NCBI GenBank assembly: GCA_044228795.1
Contig: JBGAUE010000009.1
Location: forward strand, 79,603 to 143,602
Reading direction: 5' to 3'
Length of the DNA stretch: 64,000 nucleotides
Source: M0108 sp044228795
Lineage (GTDB): Bacteria > Pseudomonadota > Gammaproteobacteria > Chromatiales > Chromatiaceae
The position numbers were made by a program, and so were the translations under genes. The notes under the pieces were generated by a model that was given only the letters and a program-made list of their open reading frames with translations, ran no database searches and was not told where the DNA came from. Positions 24,171-33,272 of this stretch are shown piece by piece. How positions within the stretch are numbered: position 1 is the stretch's first letter; the number at the start of each line of letters is the position of its first letter.

Positions 24171-25421
24171 ATGGCTATCGAAAAGCACAACACTCCGATG
24201 CTCGATCAGTTGCAGAGCGGCCCCTGGCCGAGCTTCATCACCGGCATCAAGCGTCTCCGCGACGAGCATCCGGAATCGCGCATCAACGAGGTCACCAACG
24301 ACCTGCTAGGCCAGCTCGAGCACTCCTACGAAACCCGTAAGGGTTACTGGAAGGGCGGGACTGTTTCCGTCTATGGCTATGGCGGTGGCATCATTCCTCG
24401 CTTCTCCGAGGTTGGTAAGGCCTTCCCGAAGTCCAAGGAATTCCATACCTTGCGTGTGCAGCCGCCGGCGGGCAACCATTACTCCACCGCTATGCTGCGG
24501 CAGCTTGCCGATAGCTGGGAGAAGTACGGTTCGGGTCTGGTGACCTTCCATGGTCAGACCGGCAATATCATGTTCATTGGCACCGATACCGCCAAAACCC
24601 AGCACTTTTTTGATGAGATCAACGAGTATGGCTGGGATTTGGGCGGCGCCGGCCCCTGTGTGCGTACCGCCATGTCCTGCGTGGGCGCGGCCCGCTGCGA
24701 GATGTCCTGCGTCAACGAACTCAAGGCCCATCGCCTTCTGGTTAATAACTTCGTCGACGACGTCCACCGTCCCGCTCTGCCCTACAAGTTTAAGTTCAAA
24801 GTCTCGGGCTGCGGCAACGATTGTCAGAATGCCATCGAACGCGCCGACTTTGCCGTCATTGGCACCTGGCGCGATGACATGAAGGTCGATCAGGCCGAGG
24901 TCAAGGCCTATATCGCTGGCAAGGGGCGTCAGTACTACATCGACAATGTTATCACCCGCTGCCCAACCAAGGCCTTGTCCCTCAATGATGACGACACCTT
25001 GGCGGTGAACAACCGCGATTGCGTGCGCTGCATGCATTGCCTCAACGTCATGCCCAAGGCCCTGCATCCCGGCGACGACAAGGGTGTCACCATCCTGATC
25101 GGCGGCAAGCGTACCCTCAAGATCGGCGATCTTATGGGCACCGTGCTTGTACCCTTCAAGAAGCTGGAGACCGAGGAAGACTGGGAATCCATGGTCGATC
25201 TTGGCGCCACCATCATCGACTTCTGGGCCGAGAACGGTCTGGAGCACGAGCGCTGTGGTGAGATGATCGAGCGTATCGGTCTGGCTAACTTCCTCGAAGG
25301 CATCGGTGTCGAGCCGGATCCCAACATGCTCAGCCACCCGCGCCAGAGTTCCTACATCCGCATGGATGGCTGGGACGAGGCCGCCGAGGCCTGGTTCGAG
25401 CGCAAGGCCGAGGCTGGCTAA
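24171..25421 (+). CDS. dsrA: Reverse dissimilatory sulfite reductase, alpha subunit
   Basis: 416 residues. DsrA and DsrB form a heterotetramer in the cytoplasm that, in sulfur oxidisers, works in reverse to turn reduced persulfide sulfur into sulfite. The siroheme-[4Fe-4S] ligands are visible as CVGAARC (CX5C) near residue 169 and CGNDC (CX3C) near 212. A ferredoxin-type insertion follows with CPTKAL near 263 and CVRCMHCLNVMPKAL near 283. It is the first gene of a 15-gene set. AGGAG stands 10 bases ahead of the ATG. Confidence 0.97.
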   Translation: MAIEKHNTPMLDQLQSGPWPSFITGIKRLRDEHPESRINEVTNDLLGQLEHSYETRKGYWKGGTVSVYGYGGGIIPRFSEVGKAFPKSKEFHTLRVQPPAGNHYSTAMLRQLADSWEKYGSGLVTFHGQTGNIMFIGTDTAKTQHFFDEINEYGWDLGGAGPCVRTAMSCVGAARCEMSCVNELKAHRLLVNNFVDDVHRPALPYKFKFKVSGCGNDCQNAIERADFAVIGTWRDDMKVDQAEVKAYIAGKGRQYYIDNVITRCPTKALSLNDDDTLAVNNRDCVRCMHCLNVMPKALHPGDDKGVTILIGGKRTLKIGDLMGTVLVPFKKLETEEDWESMVDLGATIIDFWAENGLEHERCGEMIERIGLANFLEGIGVEPDPNMLSHPRQSSYIRMDGWDEAAEAWFERKAEAG

Positions 25422-25511
25422 CAACAGCCAATCGCGCGGTTGGCGCCCCTTCGGGCGTCGACGCGCCCAGAATCGTTTCAAGACCTAAACAGCATTCTTG
25501 GAGGAATGGCG

Positions 25512-26588
25512 ATGGCAGCAGCCGACATGCGTGAGCCGATCGAAACCGGGTGTCCCGATCCCTGGCAATACTTGCATCCCGTGATGCGCAAGAATTTTGG
25601 TATGTGGAAGTACCATGAGCACCCGCAGCCTGGCGTACTGCGCCATGTGGCCTACAGTGGTGACGAAATCTGGACCGTGAAGGTGGGTACTCAGCGTATC
25701 CTCGATCTTTTCTCCCTGCGTAAGCTGTGTGATATCGGCGAGCAGTTTGGCGATGGGTTTGTCCACTTCACCCTGCGTTCGAACCTGGAATACATGGTGG
25801 CCGATGCCTCCAAGGTTGAGCCTTTGATCAAGGCCGTCCAGGATGCGGGCTTCATCGTTGGTGGCACCCAGAATTCGGTGGCCATGATTTCTCACACCCA
25901 GGGCTGGCTGCACTGCGACATCCCCGGCACCGACGCCTCGGGTGTGGTGAAGTCCATGATGGACGAACTCATTGATGAGTTCCGCAGCGCCAATATGCCG
26001 AACCGGGTGCATATCACCACCTCCTGCTGCCAGATCAACTGCGGTGGGCAGGGCGATATCGCCATCAATATCCAACACACTAAGCCACCCAAGATCAACC
26101 ATGACCTAGTGGCCAATGTCTGCGAACGCCCCTCCGTCGTCGCCCGTTGCCCCGTGGCCGCCATTCGCCCGGCCATCGTCAACGGCAAGCCCTCCCTGGA
26201 AGTGGATGAGCGCAAGTGCATTTGCTGTGGCGCCTGTTTCCCGCCTTGTCCGCCCATGCAGATCAACGATGCCGAGCACTCCAAGCTAGCGATCTGGGTC
26301 GGTGGCAATCATTCCAACGCCCGCGGCAAGCCCACCTTCCAAAAGCTGGTAGCCGCTGGTATCCCCAACAACCCGCCACGCTGGCCCGAAGCGACCGCCA
26401 TCGTCAAGCGTATCCTCAAAGCCTACAAGGAAGGTGCGCAAGACTGGGAGCGCGTCAACGAGTGGATTGAGCGCATCGGCTGGCCGCGCTTCTTCGAAGA
26501 GGTCGAACTGCCCTTCACCAAGTATCACATCGATACCTGGCGTGGCGCGCGGGCCAGCTTCAACGCCTCCAACTACATCCGCTTCTAG
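25512..26588 (+). CDS. dsrB: Reverse dissimilatory sulfite reductase, beta subunit
   Basis: 358 residues from the ATG at 25512, chosen because GGAGG at 25500-25504 is seven bases ahead; the ATG at 25506 is too close. It is the paralogue and partner of DsrA. Cofactor ligands appear in TSCCQINCGG near residue 171 and in the region VCERPSVVARCPVAA near 203; the ferredoxin domain has CICCGACFPPCPPM near 236. The catalytic siroheme is normally the one bound with DsrB contributions. An inverted repeat follows the stop codon at once. Confidence 0.97.
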   Translation: MAAADMREPIETGCPDPWQYLHPVMRKNFGMWKYHEHPQPGVLRHVAYSGDEIWTVKVGTQRILDLFSLRKLCDIGEQFGDGFVHFTLRSNLEYMVADASKVEPLIKAVQDAGFIVGGTQNSVAMISHTQGWLHCDIPGTDASGVVKSMMDELIDEFRSANMPNRVHITTSCCQINCGGQGDIAINIQHTKPPKINHDLVANVCERPSVVARCPVAAIRPAIVNGKPSLEVDERKCICCGACFPPCPPMQINDAEHSKLAIWVGGNHSNARGKPTFQKLVAAGIPNNPPRWPEATAIVKRILKAYKEGAQDWERVNEWIERIGWPRFFEEVELPFTKYHIDTWRGARASFNASNYIRF

Positions 26589-26594
26589 GGCGAA

Positions 26595-26622
26595 GGCCCT
26601 CCAGCCCCGAGGGTGGAGGGCC
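26595..26622 (+). repeat. Hairpin between dsrB and dsrE
   Basis: GGCCCTCCA (26595-26603) and TGGAGGGCC (26614-26622) form a perfect 9-bp stem with a 10-base loop, starting seven bases after the dsrB stop. No T-tract follows, so it is more likely an mRNA stabiliser or processing site than a terminator. Confidence 0.7.
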
Positions 26623-26641
26623 GCATCAGATCGAGGTCGCA

Positions 26642-27034
26642 ATGAAGTTTGCAATTCAGGTCAACGAAGGACCCTACCAACACCAGTCTTCGGATTCCGC
26701 CTACTTCTTTACCAAAAATGTACTGGAGAAGGGGCATGAAGTCTTTCGGGTCTTTTTCTATCACGATGGGGTCAACAATGCGACGCGCCTGACGACTCCG
26801 CCCCAGGATGATCGCCATGTGGTCAACCGTTGGGCGGACCTGGCCGAAAAGTACGATCTGGATATGGTCGTCTGCGTGGCCGCGGCCCAACGTCGGGGTA
26901 TCGTGGACGATGGCGAGGCTCAGCGTAATCGTAAGGACGCCACCAACATCCATCCCAGGTTCCGCATCTCCGGGCTTGGGCAATTGGTCGAGGCGGCCAT
27001 CCAATCGGATCGTCTCGTCGTCTTTGGGGACTAA
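26642..27034 (+). CDS. dsrE: Sulfurtransferase subunit DsrE
   Basis: 130 residues. DsrE forms the DsrE2F2H2 hexamer with DsrF and DsrH, which passes sulfane sulfur to DsrC. The active Cys is exactly at position 78 (DMVVCVAAAQRRG), matching the essential Cys78 of A. vinosum DsrE. The TusD-like alpha/beta fold is recognisable from the FAIQVNEGPYQ start. It heads the tightly packed dsrEFHC block (gaps of 14, 11 and 35 bases). Confidence 0.96.
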   Translation: MKFAIQVNEGPYQHQSSDSAYFFTKNVLEKGHEVFRVFFYHDGVNNATRLTTPPQDDRHVVNRWADLAEKYDLDMVVCVAAAQRRGIVDDGEAQRNRKDATNIHPRFRISGLGQLVEAAIQSDRLVVFGD

Positions 27035-27048
27035 CAGGGGTAAGCGTC

Positions 27049-27459
27049 ATGTCCGAAGTCGTGAAGAAATTCATGTACCTCAACCGCAGGGCCCCCTATG
27101 GCACCATCTATGCCTGGGAGTCCCTGGAAGTGGTTCTGATCGGGGCGGCCTTCGATCAGGAAGTCAATCTCATGTTTGTCGATGACGGCGTTTTCCAACT
27201 GGTCAAGGGCCAGGACACCGCAGGCATAGGCATGAAGAACTTTTCGCCCACCTACCGCACTCTGGGCGATTACGAAGTCAAAAATATCTTCGTGGACGCG
27301 GATTCTCTCGCGGCCCGTGGCCTGACTCAGAGCGATCTCGTAGCGATCGCCTATGAGGACATGGATACGGAAGAGGAGATCGAAAACATCGTCGAGGTGG
27401 TGGACGCCGCCCGCGTGACCGAACTCATGGACGAATCCGACGTGATCTTCAGCTTCTAA
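27049..27459 (+). CDS. dsrF: Sulfurtransferase complex subunit DsrF
   Basis: 136 residues, TusC-like. It begins MSEVVKKFMYLNRRAPYGT, and the RAPYG segment is typical of DsrF/TusC. It contains no cysteine at all, so in this organism it cannot carry a persulfide and must have a structural role in the DsrEFH hexamer. The C-terminal half is strongly acidic (YEDMDTEEEIENIVEV). Confidence 0.96.
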   Translation: MSEVVKKFMYLNRRAPYGTIYAWESLEVVLIGAAFDQEVNLMFVDDGVFQLVKGQDTAGIGMKNFSPTYRTLGDYEVKNIFVDADSLAARGLTQSDLVAIAYEDMDTEEEIENIVEVVDAARVTELMDESDVIFSF

Positions 27460-27470
27460 GGAGGGTTTCC

Positions 27471-27779
27471 ATGAGTATCTTGCACACTGTCAACAAGTCC
27501 CCCTTTGAGCGCAACTCTCTGGAGTCCTGCCTCAAATTTGCCTCTCAAGGGGCCTCCGTTCTCCTCATGGAGGATGGTGTATATGCGGCCTTGGCAGGTT
27601 CGAGCGCCGAGTCACAGCTCAAGGCTGGGCTCGGCAAGGTGTCGGTCTACGTCCTCGGCCCGGATATCAAGGCCCGTGGCTTCCACGAGGATCGTCTGAT
27701 CGAGGGTGTCAAAATCGTGGACTATGCCGGTTTCGTGGATTTGGCCGTGGAAAACGACAAAGTTCAGGCCTGGTTGTAA
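27471..27779 (+). CDS. dsrH: Sulfurtransferase complex subunit DsrH
   Basis: 102 residues, TusB-like. The conserved Cys is at position 20 (ERNSLESCLKF), as in characterised DsrH. It completes the DsrEFH complex. A strong GGAGG stands eight bases ahead of the ATG, implying efficient translation. Confidence 0.95.
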   Translation: MSILHTVNKSPFERNSLESCLKFASQGASVLLMEDGVYAALAGSSAESQLKAGLGKVSVYVLGPDIKARGFHEDRLIEGVKIVDYAGFVDLAVENDKVQAWL

Positions 27780-27814
27780 CCCCTGTTATGTGACTAATCG
27801 AGGAGATTTTCATC

Positions 27815-28147
27815 ATGCCAATCGTAGTCGACGGCAAGACTTTAGAAACCGACGAAGAAGGTTATTTAGCCAACATCAATGACTGGGTTCCTGGCGTTGC
27901 GGGCGTCATGGCCAAGGAAGATGACCTGGCACTGACCGACGAACACTGGGACATCATCAACTTCCTGCGTGAGTACTACGAGGAATATCAGATCGCTCCC
28001 GCCGTGCGCGTATTAACCAAGGCCGTCGGTAAGAAGTTGGGCAAGGATAAGGGCACAAGTAAGTACCTTTATGGCTTGTTCCCCTATGGCCCATCCAAAC
28101 AGGCTTGCCGCTACGCCGGCCTGCCGAAGCCGACGGGCTGCGTTTGA
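27815..28147 (+). CDS. dsrC: Sulfur-carrier protein DsrC
   Basis: 110 residues, TusE/DsrC fold. The flexible C-terminal arm keeps both redox cysteines, Cys98 (SKQACRYAG) and Cys109 (PTGCV), ten residues apart and with the second next to last, which marks true DsrC rather than TusE-like relatives with one Cys. It accepts sulfur from DsrEFH and presents it to DsrAB as a trisulfide or persulfide; DsrMKJOP then re-oxidises the arm. GAGGAG stands ahead of the start. Confidence 0.97.
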   Translation: MPIVVDGKTLETDEEGYLANINDWVPGVAGVMAKEDDLALTDEHWDIINFLREYYEEYQIAPAVRVLTKAVGKKLGKDKGTSKYLYGLFPYGPSKQACRYAGLPKPTGCV

Positions 28148-28187
28148 CCCTAAGCCAACCTATCAGGGCTGCGTAGGTTCAGTTCAT

Positions 28188-28208
28188 GACCCCGCGATCC
28201 GCGGGGTC
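28188..28208 (+). repeat. Hairpin between dsrC and dsrM
   Basis: GACCCCGCG (28188-28196) pairs perfectly with CGCGGGGTC (28200-28208) over a 3-base loop, 40 bases after dsrC. It has no T-tract. In a 196-base gap it may stop 3' decay and keep dsrC mRNA more abundant than the downstream membrane genes. Confidence 0.7.
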
Positions 28209-28343
28209 TGGGGATCTGTAACCAGGCTAATGGATTCGGCTGCGTCTTGCCTGGCTAAGGTTAAGGCGGCGTCTAGAGACAAGCAGGCCTGGGGCGGTTA
28301 TCAGCCCTAGGTCTCCGACGGAATAACCTAAGGTAGCGGTAGC

Positions 28344-29072
28344 ATGTCGTTCCTGACAATTGTATACGCCTCGCTGTTCTACTTTGCCGCCCTAGTGCTC
28401 TTGGCTGGCTTGGCGAATAAGATCTTGCAGTACGCGCGCACTCCCGCACCACTCAAGATTCCGACAACGCCTGCTCCCGTAACCAAACGCGGCGTAGTTT
28501 TTCGAATAATCCGTGAGATTGTCCTCTTCGAAAGCCTTTTCAAGGGTAATAAGTGGACTTGGATTTTCGGCTGGATTTTTCACTTCGGCCTCTTCCTGGT
28601 GACCTTGCGCCATCTTCGCTATTTTATTGATCCGGTTTGGCTACCCATTCAAGTGATACAGCCATTCGGCATCTATGGGGGGTTGGCGATGGTCGCCGGT
28701 CTCGCCGGTCTCTGGTCGCGGCGCTTCCTGGTGGATCGCGTCCGCTATATTACCGGGCCCTCGGACCACCTGATACTTGCCCTCTTGATCGGTATAGGCC
28801 TAACCGGATTGGGGATGAGTTTCGTCATCCATGTTGATGTCATCTCGGTCAAGCAGTTCTTCTTGGGGCTTTTGCGGTTCCAATTTCATCCCCTGCCCGC
28901 GGATCCATTGCTGCTGTTGCATCTGCTGCTGGTTGTCATCCTCATGATCGTCTTCCCTTTCAGCAAGTTACTTCACGCCCCCGGGCTCTTTTTCAGCCCG
29001 TCGCGCAACCAGGTCGACAACCCGCGCGAACAGAGGCATCTGGCGCCCTGGGCCAAGCGGCTCGAACAATAA
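28344..29072 (+). CDS. dsrM: DsrM, membrane cytochrome b of the DsrMKJOP complex
   Basis: 242 residues with five or six hydrophobic segments, related to NarI-type cytochrome b. His residues suited for two b-type haems lie within the helices, for example in IFHFGLFLVTLRHLRY and in LLHLLLVVILMIVFPFSKLLHA. It links quinone chemistry in the membrane to DsrK. It follows dsrC after a gap of about 200 bases with a hairpin. Confidence 0.95.
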   Translation: MSFLTIVYASLFYFAALVLLAGLANKILQYARTPAPLKIPTTPAPVTKRGVVFRIIREIVLFESLFKGNKWTWIFGWIFHFGLFLVTLRHLRYFIDPVWLPIQVIQPFGIYGGLAMVAGLAGLWSRRFLVDRVRYITGPSDHLILALLIGIGLTGLGMSFVIHVDVISVKQFFLGLLRFQFHPLPADPLLLLHLLLVVILMIVFPFSKLLHAPGLFFSPSRNQVDNPREQRHLAPWAKRLEQ

Positions 29073-29156
29073 GTTTGGCTGGCAGGGCGAAGCGGGCAGT
29101 GCCCATCTCCCTGGCCGAAGGCAAGACAAGACACGATACGCGGACGAGGTCGAATC

Positions 29157-30701
29157 ATGGCTAAGGTTAAACTGGAGGTTTCCGAGCTCCAGCCCTATCT
29201 CGAAATCCCTGCGGTCACGCCAGGGGTTATGGCCCATTCGCGGCCCTTCGTGGCCAAACCGGAGCATCAAGAGCCCTTGGGCTTCCCGGGGGTCCTGGTG
29301 GACAACTGGCAAGAGAAGGCCATCGATAAGATGGGCGATCTGCTGGGCCGCTATCGCTCCTTGCGGGTTTATCTGGACTCCTGCGTCAAGTGTGGTTCCT
29401 GCACCGATAAGTGCCACTATTACATCGGTACCGGTGATCCCAAAAATATGCCGGTTGCGCGTCAAGACTTGCTGCGCAAGGTTTATCGGCGCTATTTCAC
29501 CCTGGCCGGCAAATATTTTCCCAAGCTGGTGGGTGCCGAGGACCTGACCCAGGAGGTTCTGGATGATTGGTATAGCTATTTCCACCAGTGCTCCCAGTGT
29601 CGTCGCTGCTCCGTCTTCTGCCCCTATGGGATAGATACAGCCGAAATCTCCATGGCTGCGCGGGAGATCATGGACCATATCGGCGTGGGGCAAAAATACT
29701 GCAACGAAATCATTGCCAAGGTTTATAAGATAGGTAACAACCTGGGCCTCCCAGGTCCCGCTCTGCGGGACACCCTCGAAGGGCTGGAGGAGGACGTATT
29801 TGATGACACCGGGGTCAAGGTTCGTTATCCCATCGATCAGGTAGGCGCAGACATTTTACTGGTAACGCCCTCAGCCGACTTTTTCGCCGAGCCTCATGTC
29901 GATGGCCTGGTTGGCTACGGTAAGGTCTTTCACGAGGCTGGCGTCTCCTGGACCCTAAGCACCATAGCCTCTGAGGCGGCCAATTTTGGCATGTTCATTG
30001 GGTCTTACGAGAACATGCGCCGGATCTCCCTGCGTATCCGCGAGGCGGCCATCGCCCTCAAGGTTAAACGCATCGTATTCGGCGAATGTGGCCATGCCTG
30101 GCGGGTTGCCTACAGCTTTCTCAATACCCTGGCGGGTCCTTGGGATTTTCTGGATCCGAGCTATCCGGTACCACAGCACATTTGCGAGTTCACGAATGAT
30201 CTGATCCAGCAAGGCAAATTAAACCTTGATAAGTCGCAAAATGACGACATGGTGTTGACCTTTCACGACTCCTGTAATGTGGCGCGTGCCAGCCGCATGG
30301 GGCCGACGCCGGGGGGGCAGTTCGACATTCCCCGCGCTGTCATCAAGGCCGTCTGCAACCACTTTCACGATATGGACGAAGAAACCATCCGCGAACGCAC
30401 CTTCTGCTGCGGCGGCGGGGGCGGTCTCTTGACCGATGACCTCATGGAATTGCGGGTCAAGGGCGCATTTCCGCGCATGACGGCCCTCAACAACGTCATA
30501 CAGGAGAAGGGTGTGACCCACATGGCCGCCATCTGTGCTATCTGTAAGAGCCAGTTCACCAAGGTACTGCCTTATTACGGCATGGAGATGGAGCAGATCG
30601 TCAGTGTCCACCAATTGGTTTCCAATGCCATCATCCTGACCCCGGGGGAGGATGATGACCTTGACGAGGATGACGATGAGTCCGAGGACGACGAGGACTG
30701 A
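29157..30701 (+). CDS. dsrK: DsrK, HdrD-like iron-sulfur subunit
   Basis: 514 residues, cytoplasmic. Two [4Fe-4S] ferredoxin motifs (CVKCGSCTDKCHYY near residue 80; CSQCRRCSVFCPYG near 147) are followed by the CCG-type domains that bind the catalytic noncubane cluster (CCGGGGGL near 419; CAICKSQ near 460). This HdrD-like site handles the DsrC disulfide. The last 20 residues are an unusual acidic tail made almost only of Asp, Glu and Ser. Confidence 0.96.
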   Translation: MAKVKLEVSELQPYLEIPAVTPGVMAHSRPFVAKPEHQEPLGFPGVLVDNWQEKAIDKMGDLLGRYRSLRVYLDSCVKCGSCTDKCHYYIGTGDPKNMPVARQDLLRKVYRRYFTLAGKYFPKLVGAEDLTQEVLDDWYSYFHQCSQCRRCSVFCPYGIDTAEISMAAREIMDHIGVGQKYCNEIIAKVYKIGNNLGLPGPALRDTLEGLEEDVFDDTGVKVRYPIDQVGADILLVTPSADFFAEPHVDGLVGYGKVFHEAGVSWTLSTIASEAANFGMFIGSYENMRRISLRIREAAIALKVKRIVFGECGHAWRVAYSFLNTLAGPWDFLDPSYPVPQHICEFTNDLIQQGKLNLDKSQNDDMVLTFHDSCNVARASRMGPTPGGQFDIPRAVIKAVCNHFHDMDEETIRERTFCCGGGGGLLTDDLMELRVKGAFPRMTALNNVIQEKGVTHMAAICAICKSQFTKVLPYYGMEMEQIVSVHQLVSNAIILTPGEDDDLDEDDDESEDDED

Positions 30702-30789
30702 TCGACGTTTGAAATTTGCGCCGGTGCGACCAGTACCCCGCCGGCAATCGGATCAAAACACGGGTTCCCACTGGTAAGGAGAACAACAC

Positions 30790-32751
30790 ATGGCGACTTC
30801 CAGCGACGAAATGAAAACCAAGGTTTCCTGGCGACGGTATCAAGATGGCCAGCAGGAATGGGGAAATCTCACCCAGAAGATCTTTGTTCAGGACACTTCC
30901 CACAAGTGTCCCACCTATGTCCACAAGACCCCACCTTGTCAGGGTTCCTGCCCCTCGGGAGAGGATATCCGGGGTTGGCTGGCCATCGTTCGCCAGCAGG
31001 AAAAGCCGCCCGTAGGCGTAGAGTGGCAGGAGTATGCCTTCCGTCGTTCCACCGATGCGAATCCCTTTCCTTCCATGATGGGTCGTGTCTGTCCGGCACC
31101 CTGCCAGGATGGCTGCAACCGCAATGAACTGGAAGACTTCGTCGGCATCAACTCCGTTGAGCAATACATAGGTGATACCGCTATTGCCAAAGGCTACGGC
31201 TTCACCGCCGGTCCCGATACCGGCCGCAAGGTCGCTATCATTGGTGGTGGTCCAGCCGGTTTGGCGGCGGCCTATCAATTGCGCCGCAAGGGCCATGGCT
31301 GCACCATCTTCGAGGCCAACCAGGGCTTGGGTGGCATGTTCAAGTTCGGGATTCCGGGGTATCGCGTTCCACGCGATAAGCTTGACGCCGAAATCCAGCG
31401 CATCCTCGATATGGGCCAGGTCGAGGTCAAATTTGGTGTTCGGGTCGGTCAGGACGTCACAATCGAGCAACTGGAAAAGGACTATGACGCCATCCTCTGG
31501 GCCATCGGCTGCCAAAGTGGCCGTGGTCTGCCCCTAGAGGGCTGGGCCGGTACCCCCAACTGCGTCTCTGGCGTTGCCTTCCTAAAGGCCTTCAACGAAG
31601 GTCGCATGAAGGTCACCGCCGACAAGGTGGTATGCGTGGGCGGGGGCGATACCTCTGTCGACGTCGTCTCGGTGGCCCGTCGCATAGGCCACATCCAGCA
31701 TGCCAAGCCATCCGACCTTCCTGAGACTGTCATTCACGATGGTTATGTGGCTCATGATGCCGCCGTCACTGCTGCGGCCCAGGGCGCGGAGGTGACCCTG
31801 ACCTCGCTCTTTACGCGGGATAAGATGATGGCCGCCGAGCATGAGGTCCATGATGCTCTGACCGAGGGCGTTACCATCCTCGATGGCGTTATGCCCGTCG
31901 CTATCATCAAGAACGCGGAAGGCCGTGCAACTGGCCTCAAGGTCTGTGATTGTACGATGGACGGTATGCGTCCCATCCCCGTCGAGGGCACCGAGCGCAT
32001 CCTCGAAGCTGATCTGATCGTTTCGGCCATTGGCCAAGGCGGTGATCTCACCGGTCTGGAAGTCATGGATAATGGCCGTGGCCTCATCAATGCGGACAAA
32101 TTCCATCAGGTTCCCAACCGGCCTGGTCACTTCGTTGCCGGCGACATTATTCGCCCGCATTTGTTGACGACTGCCATCGGGCAGGCATCGGTAGCTGCTG
32201 ATTCCATTGATGAATTTCTCAAGCAGGAGGAGTTTAGTCGCCGACCCAAGGTTGACGTCCATCACTTTGATCTGCTGCGGAAGATGGAGGAGGCCCATCT
32301 GGCCCCCGAGAGGTTTAATCCCAGCGAACGTGGCGATATGCGTGGCACCTCCGACGGCAACTGGGCCATCCACAACTATGAAGATCGTTCCAATGCCGAG
32401 GTCATCCCGCACAACGAACTTTTCCTCGGTCACTTTGGCTATCACGCTCGCAATCTGCGCAAGGAAGAGGTGCCCACCGCCGAAGAGGTGCTGGGTCACT
32501 TTCAGGAACGCGTCATCGGACTGTCGGATACCGAGGTCATTGATGAGGCAAAGCGCTGCATGAGTTGCGGCATGTGTTTCGAGTGCGACAATTGCGTCAT
32601 CTTCTGCCCCCAGGATGCGGTTTATCGTGTCAAAAAGGGTGAGAACACCACTGGGCGCTATGTGGCCACCGATTACACACGCTGCATTGGCTGTCATATC
32701 TGTGCTGATGTTTGTCCCACGGGCTACATCAAGATGGGGCTTGGCGAATAA
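30790..32751 (+). CDS. dsrL: DsrL, NAD(P)H:acceptor oxidoreductase
   Basis: 653 residues, cytoplasmic iron-sulfur flavoprotein related to the small subunit of glutamate synthase. N-terminal Cys (CPTYVHKTPPCQGSCPSG) bind a cluster; FAD fold at IIGGGPAGLAAA near residue 152; NAD(P) fold at CVGGGDTSVDVV near 282; a C-terminal two-cluster ferredoxin domain (CMSCGMCFECDNC, CIGCHICADVCPTG). It connects DsrAB to the nicotinamide pool and is essential for sulfur oxidation in A. vinosum. Its presence supports the oxidative direction of this dsr set. Confidence 0.96.
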   Translation: MATSSDEMKTKVSWRRYQDGQQEWGNLTQKIFVQDTSHKCPTYVHKTPPCQGSCPSGEDIRGWLAIVRQQEKPPVGVEWQEYAFRRSTDANPFPSMMGRVCPAPCQDGCNRNELEDFVGINSVEQYIGDTAIAKGYGFTAGPDTGRKVAIIGGGPAGLAAAYQLRRKGHGCTIFEANQGLGGMFKFGIPGYRVPRDKLDAEIQRILDMGQVEVKFGVRVGQDVTIEQLEKDYDAILWAIGCQSGRGLPLEGWAGTPNCVSGVAFLKAFNEGRMKVTADKVVCVGGGDTSVDVVSVARRIGHIQHAKPSDLPETVIHDGYVAHDAAVTAAAQGAEVTLTSLFTRDKMMAAEHEVHDALTEGVTILDGVMPVAIIKNAEGRATGLKVCDCTMDGMRPIPVEGTERILEADLIVSAIGQGGDLTGLEVMDNGRGLINADKFHQVPNRPGHFVAGDIIRPHLLTTAIGQASVAADSIDEFLKQEEFSRRPKVDVHHFDLLRKMEEAHLAPERFNPSERGDMRGTSDGNWAIHNYEDRSNAEVIPHNELFLGHFGYHARNLRKEEVPTAEEVLGHFQERVIGLSDTEVIDEAKRCMSCGMCFECDNCVIFCPQDAVYRVKKGENTTGRYVATDYTRCIGCHICADVCPTGYIKMGLGE

Positions 32752-32768
32752 TCACTCGGGAGAGGACG

Positions 32769-33257
32769 ATGGCGAATGCCCTGCTCAGAGGCAGCTTCAT
32801 CTCCCTCGGTCTGGCCGGGGCCTTGCTGGCCCTGGCCGTTCAGGCCGCCGGAAACAACTTCGTGGTGACGGGATCCCGGGCCGCGAGCGAGAAAAGCTGC
32901 GTGGAACCGACGGAGTTTATGCGTCGGAATCACATGGAGGTGATTAAGCATCAGCGGGATGAAACGGTACATGGCGGGATCCGCTCGACGAAACACAGTC
33001 TGGCGGGCTGTATCGCCTGTCATGGGGCCAAGGGCCCGACAGGACAGCCGGTGCCAGTCAATGACCATAAACAGTTTTGTGATACCTGTCATGAGTTCGC
33101 AGCGGTCCAGCTAAACTGTTTCGAGTGCCACGCCACGGTTCCGACCGTAAGGATGGCGCCCCTAGCCAATGCGGATGGACCCCATCCGTCGGGTTCTGGC
33201 GCACCGGCACCTGGCACTAGGATACCGTCTGGGCAATCCCAGCCAGCCTTGCGCTGA
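32769..33257 (+). CDS. dsrJ: DsrJ, triheme cytochrome c
   Basis: 162 residues from the ATG at 32769 (GAGAGGA upstream). An uncleaved-type signal anchor (LISLGLAGALLALAVQA region) places it in the periplasm. Three haem motifs are present: CIACH, CDTCH and CFECH. In the family one haem has unusual His/Cys ligation; the Cys in EKSCVEPTEFMRRNH is a candidate ligand. The tail after the third haem is Pro/Gly/Ser-rich and probably disordered. Confidence 0.95.
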   Translation: MANALLRGSFISLGLAGALLALAVQAAGNNFVVTGSRAASEKSCVEPTEFMRRNHMEVIKHQRDETVHGGIRSTKHSLAGCIACHGAKGPTGQPVPVNDHKQFCDTCHEFAAVQLNCFECHATVPTVRMAPLANADGPHPSGSGAPAPGTRIPSGQSQPALR

Positions 33258-33272
33258 GAAGGAAGAGTGACG

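Noticed and set aside
24306..25481. 391-codon open frame opposite dsrA
   Set aside because: Antisense shadow of dsrA; no ribosome-binding site and no recognisable domain. The same holds for long frames opposite dsrL (31582-32697), sqrF (45102-46388), sucB (20445-21458), pcnB (39575-40753) and trpD/trpC (60453-62003).
28249..28254. Second stem after dsrC (CCAGGC at 28222 with GCCTGG at 28249)
   Set aside because: Only six pairs with a 21-base loop, which is expected by chance in GC-rich DNA.
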